Shown here: positions 11,834 to 22,522 of the stretch, one piece after another | Position numbering within the stretch: position 1 is the first letter of the stretch | Layout of the letters: every line of letters starts with the position of its first letter | Assembly: GCA_021613535.1 (NCBI GenBank) | Contig: CP075493.1 | Span: 15,314,001 to 15,378,000, forward strand | DNA: 64,000 nucleotides | DNA from: Adineta vaga | Lineage: Eukaryota; Rotifera | Direction of reading: 5' to 3' | Position numbers and translations under genes: made by a program | The notes under the pieces: generated by a model | Databases searched by the model: none | What the model was told of the DNA's origin: nothing | Seen by the model: only the letters and a program-made list of their open reading frames with translations

Positions 11834-13929
11834 ATGAAAGACAAAATACAAGATACTGAAATACCAAAAATTATTGGAAAACCTGATTTAACAAAACCGT
11901 TAGCAATATCATATGTATCTCTTCGATGCATTAACGAAAACGATCGTGTCATAGCTGCCGATCATAATGAATTACTGATGGAAAACTCCACCAAACCAAT
12001 CAAGGAAAATGCTCGGTGGATAATCGCATATTACGATCCATTATGGGTTCTGATCAATCATGCTACTTCGATGTGTCTTATTTTCGATACAAAGAATAAG
12101 CATATTAGCAAGCCATTGAAAGTGAATGATGGTCATCGCCACTTGTTACTTCAATTGTCTTCCAAAACTTCTAAAGATAATCAAATCGCATTTGAATTAC
12201 TTGACGAAAACAATCCTGAGAGAAATGCTTCCATTATCTTTTTCGTTTTCGAAGGTTTGCAACAAACATTTCCTGCTATCGATCCTGATTCAATCAGTAA
12301 TTTAACAGCTAATCCTAAGGTTAAATCTGTTGCTAACATAGTTAACAATTTCTTTGATTATATTGTCATTGGTTCTTCGTTTTGTTCTTTGGCGTTTATT
12401 CAACAAACGAAGAAAAACAACCCGAAAGCAAAAATACTTGTCTTGGAAAAAGGTTTGAAATACTTATCGAAACATCATCAACATTGTCCTCCATGTTCAT
12501 CTTCTCCACGAGATGTCGAATCTCGACCCTGGACTATTTGTAGTGAAACTACACAGAATGAATTTATCAAGAATCTACATGGTCAAATACCATTTCAAGG
12601 AGGAAGATCGACCTATTGGAGTGGCTGGTGTCCAACACCGTCAACAAAAGAACTCACCGGATGGCCAGAAAAACTAAAGACTCAATTGCAAGAGACATAT
12701 TTTGATCTGGCACGTCGATTTCTTGGTGTTATTATGGCAAATGAAATACAAGCGCTGGACAATGAGAATAATTCGATATATCATACATTTCAAGCTTCTC
12801 TCAAGCAGCGTTTAGATAGTGCTACAAACATCGAATCAATTAATGAAGTTATGCATGCTCCTCTCGCTATGGGCAACAATCAGTAAGTTTAGATTTGAAA
12901 TTTTCTGTAACTATTTACAGTATCCATATTTATTTTCTTAGATTGATCAAATTTTCCACTGTGGAAACATTAGAATCTATGGAAAATGTCACTATCATTC
13001 ATGATTGCACAGTGGAACAAATCTTGCATAATGGACAAAGAGCAACAGCACTACAAACAAATCAAGGAATTATCTCACTTCATAATGACAGTAAGCTGAT
13101 CTTAGCAATGAGTACATTGCCTGCAACGACACTCGTACTTAATTCTTTTAAAATGGCTGAATTTCCTCGACTTTCAAATGTTGGAAAGCGATTTACAGCT
13201 CATTTTGTCAGCTCAGTAATAGTACGCGTACCTCGGCCTCGTCCATCATTAGCAGTCAATGCGTCAGAAGTCGAATTGGCAGCAGTCTACATTACAGGTA
13301 TGAAAGGCGATGCACAATATCATCTTCAATTATCTGGAGTAAATTATACACAACATACAAATGATATATATATTCATGAGATTTGCAAGAAATATTCAGC
13401 GAATTCAATTCCTAAAGAATGTATCGATACATCGAAGGGCTATGTTGTAGTATCATGTTCAACATTAGGAGAACTGGACTATAAGAATCCAAAGAATCAG
13501 TTTAATTTGATCAATACTACTAACGGAGAATTAAAGCTTCACTTGAATGAACAGGACAAAGAATTATGGGACTGTATGGATAATAAAACATTTGAAGTTA
13601 TGAACAAACTTTCATCCGATCCAAACAATAACGATCTTGAATATTGGCATGAAACTGATAAAACTTGGAAAAAAGATATTCCTCTATCAGACGAAATACG
13701 TAAACCCTGGATTGTTCATGATGCTTCAACAATGTGGATTGGTGATGATGAAGATATTGAAGCATCAGTAGGACTTGATTATCGTCTCCATGGTATAAAT
13801 AATGTTTATATCACTGGAGGCGCATTATGGCCTACTGGTGGATCATGGAATCCTGTTTTGACAATTGTAGCTATGGCAATACACTTAGCTAATACTATTT
13901 ACAACGAGTCTAAACGTATAGTATGCTAA
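11834..13929 (+). CDS. GMC-type FAD oxidoreductase-like protein
   Basis: Exon 1 (11834..12882) begins at the first real ATG. A 59-base intron (GTAAGT...CTTAG) leads to exon 2 (12942..13929); the CA|A junction restores Gln. The first ~165 residues do not look like an enzyme core. At about residue 175 comes FDYIVIGSSFCSLAFIQQ, a Rossmann FAD-binding strand and turn in which the usual GxGxxG is altered, followed by ILVLEKG. QGGRSTYWSGWCPTPS matches the GGS-x-W/Y region near the flavin. The C-terminus HDASTMWIGDDEDIEASVGL, then YRLHGINNVYITGGALWPTG and NPVLTIVAMA, matches the GMC C-terminal block. About 678 residues, no signal peptide. A sugar or alcohol oxidase/dehydrogenase role follows from the family; the substrate is unknown. 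An alternative acceptor at 12920 also stays open but would leave a 38-base intron. Confidence 0.85.
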
Positions 13930-15122
13930 CAGTAAAACGTTTTAATCATAATGTATATCTAGTTTTATTCCGACAATGGAATTTTTATGAATCTTGTTTA
14001 TATCAGATCTGAAAATATTTTCATACTATGTATGTCTATTCTGTTTAATTATTAATAAAATTATTTGTAATTCATAAAATCTTTGTTTCACTATTCTATG
14101 CTGCAATAAGAATTCCTTCACTAAAGATAAAGAGAATATTTTAGAAGTAAGTAAATCAAAGGTATGTTTGATAAATTGGATTTCGTCTAAACGTTGTTCG
14201 ATATACTTCGAAACCTTGATTAACAATTGTTAGAAGAGAACGTTTTTTTTTCAGTTTACGTGCTCTTTTTCTCTTCATTTTATATGAATTGATATAGGAA
14301 AAGTTATTTGTTGGGTTTTTTTCCCAAGGTCATAAAAATCCATTTTGTACGAACTATATTGAACATTTTCAGATCAATTCTTATAGTTTCACGGTTAGAT
14401 TTTTATTTATAAATCAAATCAAATTTTACAATTTCATCTTTTCGCTTGCCCTCACTCACATCAACGCATCACTCGATCATTTCTACATGTACTATTTTTT
14501 GAACATTTTTCCTATGTGAAACAAAATTCTGACATATTTCAGATCTGACTTGAACTATATGAAGAAAAAGAATTTCAAAAAATCGAAGACATGAGTGTTT
14601 ACCTGAAAAGTACATGTAAAAATATAAGTAAGAATCAATATTAGTTGCTGAAAGATATTTTGCTGCGGATATTCCTGATCATATCGTATTTATTGTTTTC
14701 ACAATCATCTTGTTGGAATAGTTAAAAAGTTTTATTAAAAAAAAGAAGAGCCTTAATGACATATTAGTAACAATCTTAAATATTTGTGATATGAATACAT
14801 GCTCACACTTGGAAAAAGCTGTCATATATTCTTTGTTTATAGTACATTAATAATGTTGCATGATCGTTAGCCCGACAAATCGATTTGTTCCTTGAAAATG
14901 AGTTGCATTTTTAATCTATAGTGTTTACCTAAGCATTAATAAATCAAAGGCGGAAAAGTGTTGTTAATCCATTAAAATAATATAATATCTGTTTTCTCTC
15001 ATCTTTTTCATCAATTATTTCCATATAAAAAACTTGGAAAATTGTAAAGCAATTATATTGTTTTATTCTCTTAACACAACGAGAGACACAGCTTCACAAA
15101 TCATAAAGCGAGAGTGATATCG
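13930..15122. other. Intergenic, no gene seen
   Basis: AT-rich spacer between the GMC gene and the downstream receptor gene. No hairpin, tRNA or protein motif was found. Confidence 0.5.
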
Positions 15123-16058
15123 ATGTTGCAAGATGATTCTTCTTCGCGATGGCGAATGACTGTATTTGGAATATTACTAACTGGTGAAGTATTATGTATT
15201 CCTTGTTACTTATTTCTCCTTTGTCATTTTATTCGTGAGAAAACTTTACGAACAAATCTTCAAAATCATTCGATTATTCTTTTATTAATCTATAATTTTA
15301 TTCAAGTGGCAATTGATCTATCAATGTATTTGGATTTTTGCCGACATGGATATTATACTTTATTCTATATTCCTCTTTGTTATCTACAAGCCTATGTGGA
15401 TTTTGCATTTTGGTATGGCGCTCTTCATATAATGTGTTGGATATCCATCGAACGACATCTCTTTATCTTTCATTCGAATCTTCTTCGAACAACACGTCAA
15501 CATATTTTATTTCATTACATTCCACTTGGATTCGCTTCAATTTATGCACCAGTTCTTTATTTCTATTTGATTATTTTATATCCCTGTAAACCTATCTATG
15601 ATCCATATTCATTTCTTTGTGCTGTTTTCTGTTATAATAATTTAACTCCCGAATGGTTTCCACAGTTTGAATTAATCGCGAATTATATTTTGCCTATTGT
15701 AATAATTGCGGTATTTAGTTGTAGTTTATTTATTCGTGTTCTCATACAAAAACGTCGTTTAAAACAAGCAATTGATTGGGGTCGTCAACGAAAAATGATT
15801 ATTCAATTAGTATTAGTTTCAATGATCTACCTTGCTTTTTATCTGCCTTTTGCTATTGCTTATATTATACCGTGGTTTGGAATTAGTTTTTTTAATAGCA
15901 ATACTTTCACAGAGTACGCCCTGATATTTACGTACACTCCTGGAATTCTAATCTCTTATGCGAATCTACTTGTTTTACCTCAATTGAAACAGAAATTTCG
16001 TGCAATAATGTTTTGGAAAAAACAAGCACGGGGAACTGTCGTTCCGTTCAGAAGATAG
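15123..16058 (+). CDS. Rhodopsin-like seven-transmembrane receptor
   Basis: A single-exon frame of 311 residues from the ATG at 15123. Seven hydrophobic segments can be followed: TM1 near FGILLTGEVLCIPCYLFLLC, TM2 near SIILLLIYNFIQVAIDL, TM3 ending CWISIERHLFIFHS (ERH in place of DRY), TM4 and TM5 around the next two long hydrophobic blocks, TM6 at IQLVLVSMIYLAFYLPF after a basic third intracellular loop (QKRRLKQAIDWGRQRK), and TM7 ending SYANLLVLPQLKQKF. Cys residues before TM3 and in the second outer loop could form the usual disulfide. The ligand is unknown. It is a close relative of the receptor pseudogene near 38.2 kb on the same strand. Confidence 0.86.
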   Translation: MLQDDSSSRWRMTVFGILLTGEVLCIPCYLFLLCHFIREKTLRTNLQNHSIILLLIYNFIQVAIDLSMYLDFCRHGYYTLFYIPLCYLQAYVDFAFWYGALHIMCWISIERHLFIFHSNLLRTTRQHILFHYIPLGFASIYAPVLYFYLIILYPCKPIYDPYSFLCAVFCYNNLTPEWFPQFELIANYILPIVIIAVFSCSLFIRVLIQKRRLKQAIDWGRQRKMIIQLVLVSMIYLAFYLPFAIAYIIPWFGISFFNSNTFTEYALIFTYTPGILISYANLLVLPQLKQKFRAIMFWKKQARGTVVPFRR

Positions 16059-17648
16059 ATTTCAAATTGAGTCATATTTACCCCCAGTAATTTCATTTAC
16101 TAGAATGAATGTGGCTTTTAATATCACTTACTCTTTAGTGCGCTCTCACCGTCACCTACCGGTATCTTCAAAAAAAGTGTTGTTAATTCATTAAACTAAT
16201 ATAATGTCGCTTTTCTCTCATCTTTTCTTTTAAATCTATTTTAATCAAAATATCGAAAATAGTCATGTTTAACTATCATTACAATTATATTGAGGACTTT
16301 GAAAATTTTACAAAGTTTATTATTTGATTTAGTATAACTTGTCGTATATTTCAATTTAGTTCTGTCAGAATTGTATTTTTTCAGGTATCTTTTTGTTAAA
16401 AATCTGTTTTGTATAATAATTAGAATCGTAGATTCTATTTATGGAATTTTTTCATATATTTGCAAAGACAATAATACCCTATATCAATGATGAATTCGAT
16501 AAACAATAGATTAAAGCTTCGTTAAAATATAATTAAAATTGAAAAGAATGGTTAAATTTATTATTGGACATTCAAAGAGTGCGGAATAGAAATAAAATTA
16601 ATAACTTATACGATAGAGGACACTACTGGCTGGTGATTCGTCAACATTCCAATTTATATATTAGAGTCATTACTAGATTAATAAGCCCATATTTACTAAA
16701 CATCTGATCAACGTCTAGCCAGCACCTCAGCACCCATCCAGCACCTCAGCACCCAGCCAGCACCTCAGCACCCAGCCGGCACCTACCATCATTTTTGGGT
16801 GCTCAGGTGCCCGCACTTTCCCCCTTGAGTGAAAATTAAACAAACAAAACTTGTATGTATTCAGAGTATTGAGTCATGCTTGGAAAAAAACAGTAGAGGA
16901 AAGAGAACAGAAATAATGTACATGCATTCAAAGTATTTACAGATGCTTGGAAAAAGCCAATAAAAGAAACAGAATAAATACCCAGTAAATGCGACGATGT
17001 GGTGCATATATGGTACCATATCCATTGTGAGGGTTGGCGAACAACACAATCTTTTTTTACCCATTTATCATTTATTCGTGTTTTCCAGTCTAATAAAAAG
17101 AGCTGTGAACAAGTTAACCAGAAAACTATAAGTTTTACGACATTACCTTTCACAGTAAGTAAAGAAAACATTAACAATCACTAAATTCCGTATAATTTCA
17201 AACAACTTGGGTAAGTCAGAAGGAAATGATTCGATGATCTTTTCTATTTCAAATTGACTTTTGAAAAAGAACTGGATCTCTCATCTAATAAAAGATCTAA
17301 CAAAACAACATCTTTCACAATGGCAGCGACCAGACATATTACATTACATACGAAATCAGCATTAGATTCGAAAGTAATTGACGCGGTCTCACACTCACAT
17401 CCCTCCGGAAAAAAGTCAAATCAATTGCTAAGATATCAGAAAAAGACAGAAAACGCACTGCTTTAGTGTCTTTTGTTTGATGTTATCTGAAAAACAATTA
17501 GAAACCCTGTAGACAATAAAGTATAGTTCAATCAGTGCTAAAGTTCTTCTCTCAAAACTCAGCACACCTTTTGTAGTTCAATCTCTTATTTCTATACATC
17601 CTGGGAAATTATAACTATATTATCTTTTAGATCTTCAAATAGAATAAA
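16059..17648. other. Intergenic region and 5' leader of the GTPase/MACPF gene
   Basis: It contains the tandem CAGCACC repeat near 16.7 kb and otherwise AT-rich DNA. A short ATG frame at 17317 (48 codons) lies upstream of the GTPase start and could be an upstream ORF. An in-frame TAG just before 17649 shows that the main frame does not extend into it. Confidence 0.45.
16717..16815. repeat. Short tandem repeat with inverted tail
   Basis: About three copies of a ~20-base unit (CCAGCACCTCAGCACCCA) are followed by GGGTGCTCAGGTGC, which can fold back on the last copies. It lies ~660 bases past the receptor stop codon. The unit differs from the telomere-like hairpins, but the tandem-plus-inverted layout is similar. 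Confidence 0.75.
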
Positions 17649-20600
17649 ATGCAACGTATATCTAATGATTTGAACGAAATCAAAAGGAAGTTAGCACGCA
17701 ATCCACATCATAAAGGACTACAATATGCATATACATCCGGAAAAAACAAACGCAGTCCATGTGTAGCTAGTATACTGCTCGTTGGATTAACTGGTGCTGG
17801 CAAATCTTCTACGGTTTGTGATGAACAGATCATTTTCTTTTCTATTGTATAGTTTACTAAGTTACTTTAAAAACTAAATAGTCTTCGAAAAATATTTTAA
17901 ATTAAGACAAAAAATTGAGCATTTTTATTGAACTAAATATTTAGAATTATATATTAATTGATTTCATCATTTTGTATTCTACTCAAAGATATTTATTTTT
18001 TCCTCATCAATGTTTATAAAGAACGGATAGAGCTTTTAAAAATATTACGAATTTAAACAATTAATCAACTTGTGATGTAAATACAAGTATCTTTCTATAT
18101 TTATGGCAATGAAATTGAGCAAAATAAAATGTCATTCGTATTTCGCATCTTTCGAACAATACATTTTCATTCACTAAATTTTAGGGGTCTCATCAGATGT
18201 GCACAAATGTGCAGGTGAGCGTACGAAGTGAGGTCAACATGATTCGTTTTTGTTTCCAAACAGTGGTACATCTATGATTTTTGCTAAGAACGATCAAAAA
18301 TACTTTCTCGAAGGATGGGCTACATGAGTTTCATTAAGTTTTCCTATTTTGCACGAGAATATTTCTCTTAGGAAGCTATCTTTGAGATATACCTTCATCA
18401 GTTATATAGCTAGTTTAGTCTAATCCATTTTTATATTGTTTCGAAGCTAATTGCTGTAATTGCTTTTAGTTAAATATGTTGTTTAACAACAAGAATCTAG
18501 CTGACGTTGGAGACAGCTGTTCATGCTCATCAGATATTATTGAATATGAAGTACAGGTTCCTGTTCGGGAATTGGACGTCGAGAACACAGTTCTTCGAAT
18601 CATTGATACACCTGGATTTGGAGACACAAGAGATTCTGATTTCGATGCTCGGTTAATTGCAACACTTAAGCACTACTTTGAATCACATAAAGACTTCGCA
18701 TCTGAACAAGTTCCAACAGTGGTTCTTATCACAGCTGGGTTTACAGATAATAGATTCGAAGGAGAAACTTCGGCTTTTGTTAAAATGCTCAAAGGATTAA
18801 AAAGCATGGAAAAAAGCATATTTGACGTACAAAATTCCAATACTATGTTACTATTGACGCATTTTATGAGTGGAAAACCCAGCGAACGTAAGCATCCGGA
18901 AAATAAATGCTCATCCATTGGTGCAGTTCTTCATCAGTTTATTAATTTACCAAAACCCATTATTACAATTTTGGCAGAAAATGAAGCGGTTGATTTTGAG
19001 TTGCCAAAGCAAAATGGTTACTTTAAGCTACCAAATGGAGAATTTTATCCTTACAACTTATTTCAAGCAATTCAAACTCTTACTACTAAATCAGGAGATG
19101 TTATGGGAGAAACAATAATACGCACTGCTTTCAAAGACATAAAGGCATTTGAAATTCAAAAACGAAAAATAGAACTCTTAAAAGTTGGATCACAGCTTGT
19201 GAATAGTGCTACAGAAGTTATGAATCGAATAACGTTTAATATTACTAAAACAGAAATAGCGGATAAGTTATATTCATGCTGGAACAATATGAGCTCATCC
19301 GAACGTAATGATTGTCCAGGTACACTGGAATGTATACAAAGAGTCTTCGAAAGAAAAGGAATTTGTACAATGGCACAATTACCGAAAACCGAAAGTGAAA
19401 TTCTTAATTTAATGAAAGAAATTCCATCAAATTATGTTGTTCCAAAATTACTGGAACAAGCACTGGGAATCAAAGTTCCTAAACTAAACTTTTCACCTGT
19501 TGTCGGTTACTGTTACAGTATTATCAATGACTGCACGATTCCTGCATCTATTTTTAATTTAGGAACAACCTATATCTTGTCTCCAATTGGTTATATGATG
19601 CCATCAGAATTTGTGTGTGATGTATGTTCTGAAACAAAAGACGCTTGCCAATTTTTCAATTCTGACAATGAATATATCAATGCCAGATTAAGTGACCTAA
19701 ATGTAATTGGACAAGTCAATGCTAATGCATTCAAGTTTAATATCAACGTTCGAGCAGCCAAGGGTTACAATATTATTAATAAGAACGCTGAACGTCATGT
19801 TAACACCACATTTACTTCACTTCGTGAATATCGACAGTTTCGACTAACCTTAGCAAGTGATATTGAATTGAATTCCGATTTTGTGTCTGCAATACAACGT
19901 TTGCCAAAGTTTGAATTGAACAATTCGAACTCTGTAGCACAATTTACAGAGTTCTTTCAAAGATTTGGAACTCATGTTGTGACATCGTGTTTTGGTGGTG
20001 GAGCAATTGAAATAGAAGCCTCCGTAGAAAATGCAAACACTACTATAAATATGCAAGATTTAAGAAGCTTGGTAGGTCAATTAAAAGCTGGTTTTTCAGA
20101 CAAATTCAGACTAGAAGTGGATGCTACATACACTAATGGCTATCAGTACACATCAAGAAGAGATCTCACAAATATACATTACTCTACTTCCTTCAAAGGG
20201 GGAGATATCATGTTCCATCTTCAAAACCCCGATGGAAACTCACACGAAACAGTCATTGAATATAAAAGAAAATGGATTGAGTCTTTGACTACTCAACCCG
20301 TGATGTTGAATACAGATATGAAGATAGTTCCTGTAAGCTACTATGTGAGACAAAAGAACCAAAATACAGCAGAAAATATTGATCTGGCTTCCCAAAAGTT
20401 ATTTGAAGCAAATTTAAAGTATACAGCACCACCACCACCACCGCCGCCGCCTCCAAGACTGGAAGTTCAGGCTCCGTCGCAGCCGAGTAGTGGTTGTTTG
20501 AAAGCTGGTACTTTAATAATGTTATCCGATGGACGTAAATTACCAATTGAAATTATCCGTTCAGGAGACATGGTATTAGACATTAATTTGAAGCCTTGTA

Positions 20601-21445
20601 GAGTTATTGGAGTTAATCATATGTTTATGGATGGCAAAAATTTGTATGGATTTTCGAAAAATAATTGCTTCTTTACAGGTGGTCATATTTTTGTACAGAA
20701 TAAATCAAATGACTTTTTCGTTATTTCAAGACAAGAACTTTTAAAAGATAATCCTTTCATGGATAAATTAAATATTATTGAAGTCCAATCTGGTCAATCG
20801 ATCGAAGTAATGAAGTTAAAAGATGAATCTGGCATGCAAAATATTGTTTGTGAAACCGTAACAATTTTTAAAGATGAAACAGAATATGATGCTGCAGTTC
20901 CAGTATATTTTTTAATTGTTGAGAGTGCAACTGGTACTTATATTGCAAACGACTATGTTTGCCGTCATGAGTTACCAACATTTGAATGCTGGCCTAATAC
21001 ATTAGTTTGTCTTCAAAAAATTTTCACTTCGAACGTTGTAAAGCAAAACTCAATTGGAAAAAAATTGTCTCCATCAGAACTATGTCAAATAGAGAAAATA
21101 GCAGATTACGCTGCCAAACAATTGAAGAAAGAATTTTTACCAAAACATGGTACATTTTTTAATGATATTACAAACACAGAACATGATAGCACTGCAACAG
21201 AATTGATTGTAAGTGAAATGTCACTTTATTTGACAACATTATTGGAAATGACTCATGATAATTATTGGTCAGCTTTTGGAATGTTGATTTATGGTCGATG
21301 TGGATACCTCATACGTGATCTTCTAGATAATCAAAAAAAGAAACCAGTGTCAAGTTCGATACTTGCTGATTTTATCATCAAATCTATTGAAAATTTTTAT
21401 ACAAATACCTTATTGAGGGTGAGAGATGGCGACATTAATATGTGA
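17649..21445 (+). CDS. AIG1/GIMAP-type GTPase - MACPF - Hint fusion protein
   Basis: Two exons, 17649..17813 and 18470..21445, join in phase across a 656-base intron placed just after the P-loop (LVGLTGAGKSST | LNMLF). About 1046 residues. Residues ~40-290 are an AIG1-like GTPase with G1 (GAGKSST) and G3 (DTPGFGDT near 101). Residues ~400-680 carry a MACPF region with FFQRFGTHVVTSCFGGG near 550, the family signature. A nine-Pro tract (~708-717) leads to a Hint fold beginning SSGCLKAGTLIMLSDGRKLP; the first Cys (about 731) and a TGGH (T-x-x-H, about 791) are both present, so self-cleavage is possible. About 190 further residues have no recognised domain. There is no signal peptide. MACPF proteins form membrane pores and AIG1 GTPases act on membranes in immunity, so a regulated cytosolic pore former is a reasonable inference. 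The single most novel gene here. Confidence 0.88.
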
Positions 21446-21697
21446 ATATACTATCCTCACCCACTTTTGCTTATTCACTTGCTTACATATCTTTTTTTTT
21501 TGAGAATTATTATTAATCGTTGCTTTTTATCGAAATAAACTAGATTGTGTAGTGTAAGAAACGTTTGTATAGTTTATGTCGACTTTTTTGTTTTCAAATA
21601 TGAACCCATCACTCAATAGTATTAGATTAATCTATAAAAAATGAGTAAAAATATAATACAGTATCCATCTATGTACATACTAATGATCACGGATAAG

Positions 21698-21752
21698 ATG
21701 AGGGTGTGGGTACCACAGTTCATTCTCTACCGTCCCACACCCACACCCTCAA
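21698..21752. repeat. Telomere-like hairpin 5
   Basis: GAGGGTGTGGG pairs with CCCACACCCACACCCTC across a ~23-base loop. It lies ~250 bases after the MACPF gene stop codon and directly borders the LRR fragment on its other side. Confidence 0.85.
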
Positions 21753-21759
21753 GAGTATA

Positions 21760-22300
21760 CTAGCACCATGACTTTTTGTTCCTGTAACGATGAAATCAAA
21801 ACAAATGAAATTTACTCGATTTCTTTGTAAAACATTAGCTAAATCTTTCGCACCTTTATCAGTAATACAATTCCATCCAATATCAAGATTTGTCAATGTC
21901 TATATATTCAATATTGCAAAGGTAAATCATCATGATACGCTTTTATTTTCTTACTGTATTTTGCTCTAAAATTTTTGTAAAATGCTTAGCTCCAGCATCG
22001 CCAATTCGATTATGTTGAAGATTAATCGTCAGAAGTGTCGATAACTGAAATCTTATTTCTTGTGATATGATTGAATCATTATAATTAATCATACCTTATT
22101 ATATCGTAATGCTCGAACAATCATTCGTCCACATCTATCCCTAATTCCATTATTTGATAAATTTAATGTAGTAATTATCTATACAAGACAAGAAAAAGCT
22201 AAATTTACGGTATTATTATACAATGTATGTGTTATGTGACGTGTAGCTTTCGTATCAATTCTTGTATTTTGAAGATTCCATGTAGTAAAAGTCTAAATTG
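21760..22300 (-). pseudogene. Leucine-rich-repeat gene fragment enclosed by hairpins
   Basis: On the minus strand four in-phase LRR exons separated by 35-60-base introns can be read: 22292..22209, 22178..22095, one near 22049..21960, and 21899..21816. Three are exactly 84 bases (28 codons), the size of one ribonuclease-inhibitor-type LRR. Examples are ITTLNLSNNGIRDRCGRMIV and TNLDIGWNCITDKGAKDLAN. No start exon precedes them and no proper end follows. The upstream intron runs into hairpin 6 and the downstream end runs into hairpin 5. It is therefore a fragment, not a complete gene. Confidence 0.72.
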
Positions 22301-22356
22301 ATTAATCAAAACTGACTTATTTTTTGAATGAAGAATTGATATTATACTATATCGTT

Positions 22357-22412
22357 TTGAGGGTGTGAGTGTGGAAGTGGGTATGAAATAGTAAGACACC
22401 CTCACCCTTAAG
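22357..22412. repeat. Telomere-like hairpin 6
   Basis: TTGAGGGTGTGAGTGTGG faces GACACCCTCACCCTTAA. It lies ~110 bases beyond the dynamin stop codon (minus strand) and closes the other side of the LRR fragment. Confidence 0.8.
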
Positions 22413-22522
22413 ATTTATTGATTAAAATAAAGAAGTAATGAGAATCAAAATGAGTTTAAGTAACTTAATATTTTAGAAAATGGCTTTTATTCATCAGTTA
22501 TTTGTATTGTGTCTTATTCCAC

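Noticed and set aside
12895-12941. An N-terminal extension SIHIYFLRLIK on the second GMC exon
   Set aside because: It would need a 38-base intron. The acceptor at 12940-12941 gives a 59-base intron like the others here and keeps the frame.
16836-17184. Open frames of 60-113 codons on both strands before the GTPase gene
   Set aside because: Hydrophobic, low-complexity translations with no motif and mutual overlap; best seen as chance frames.
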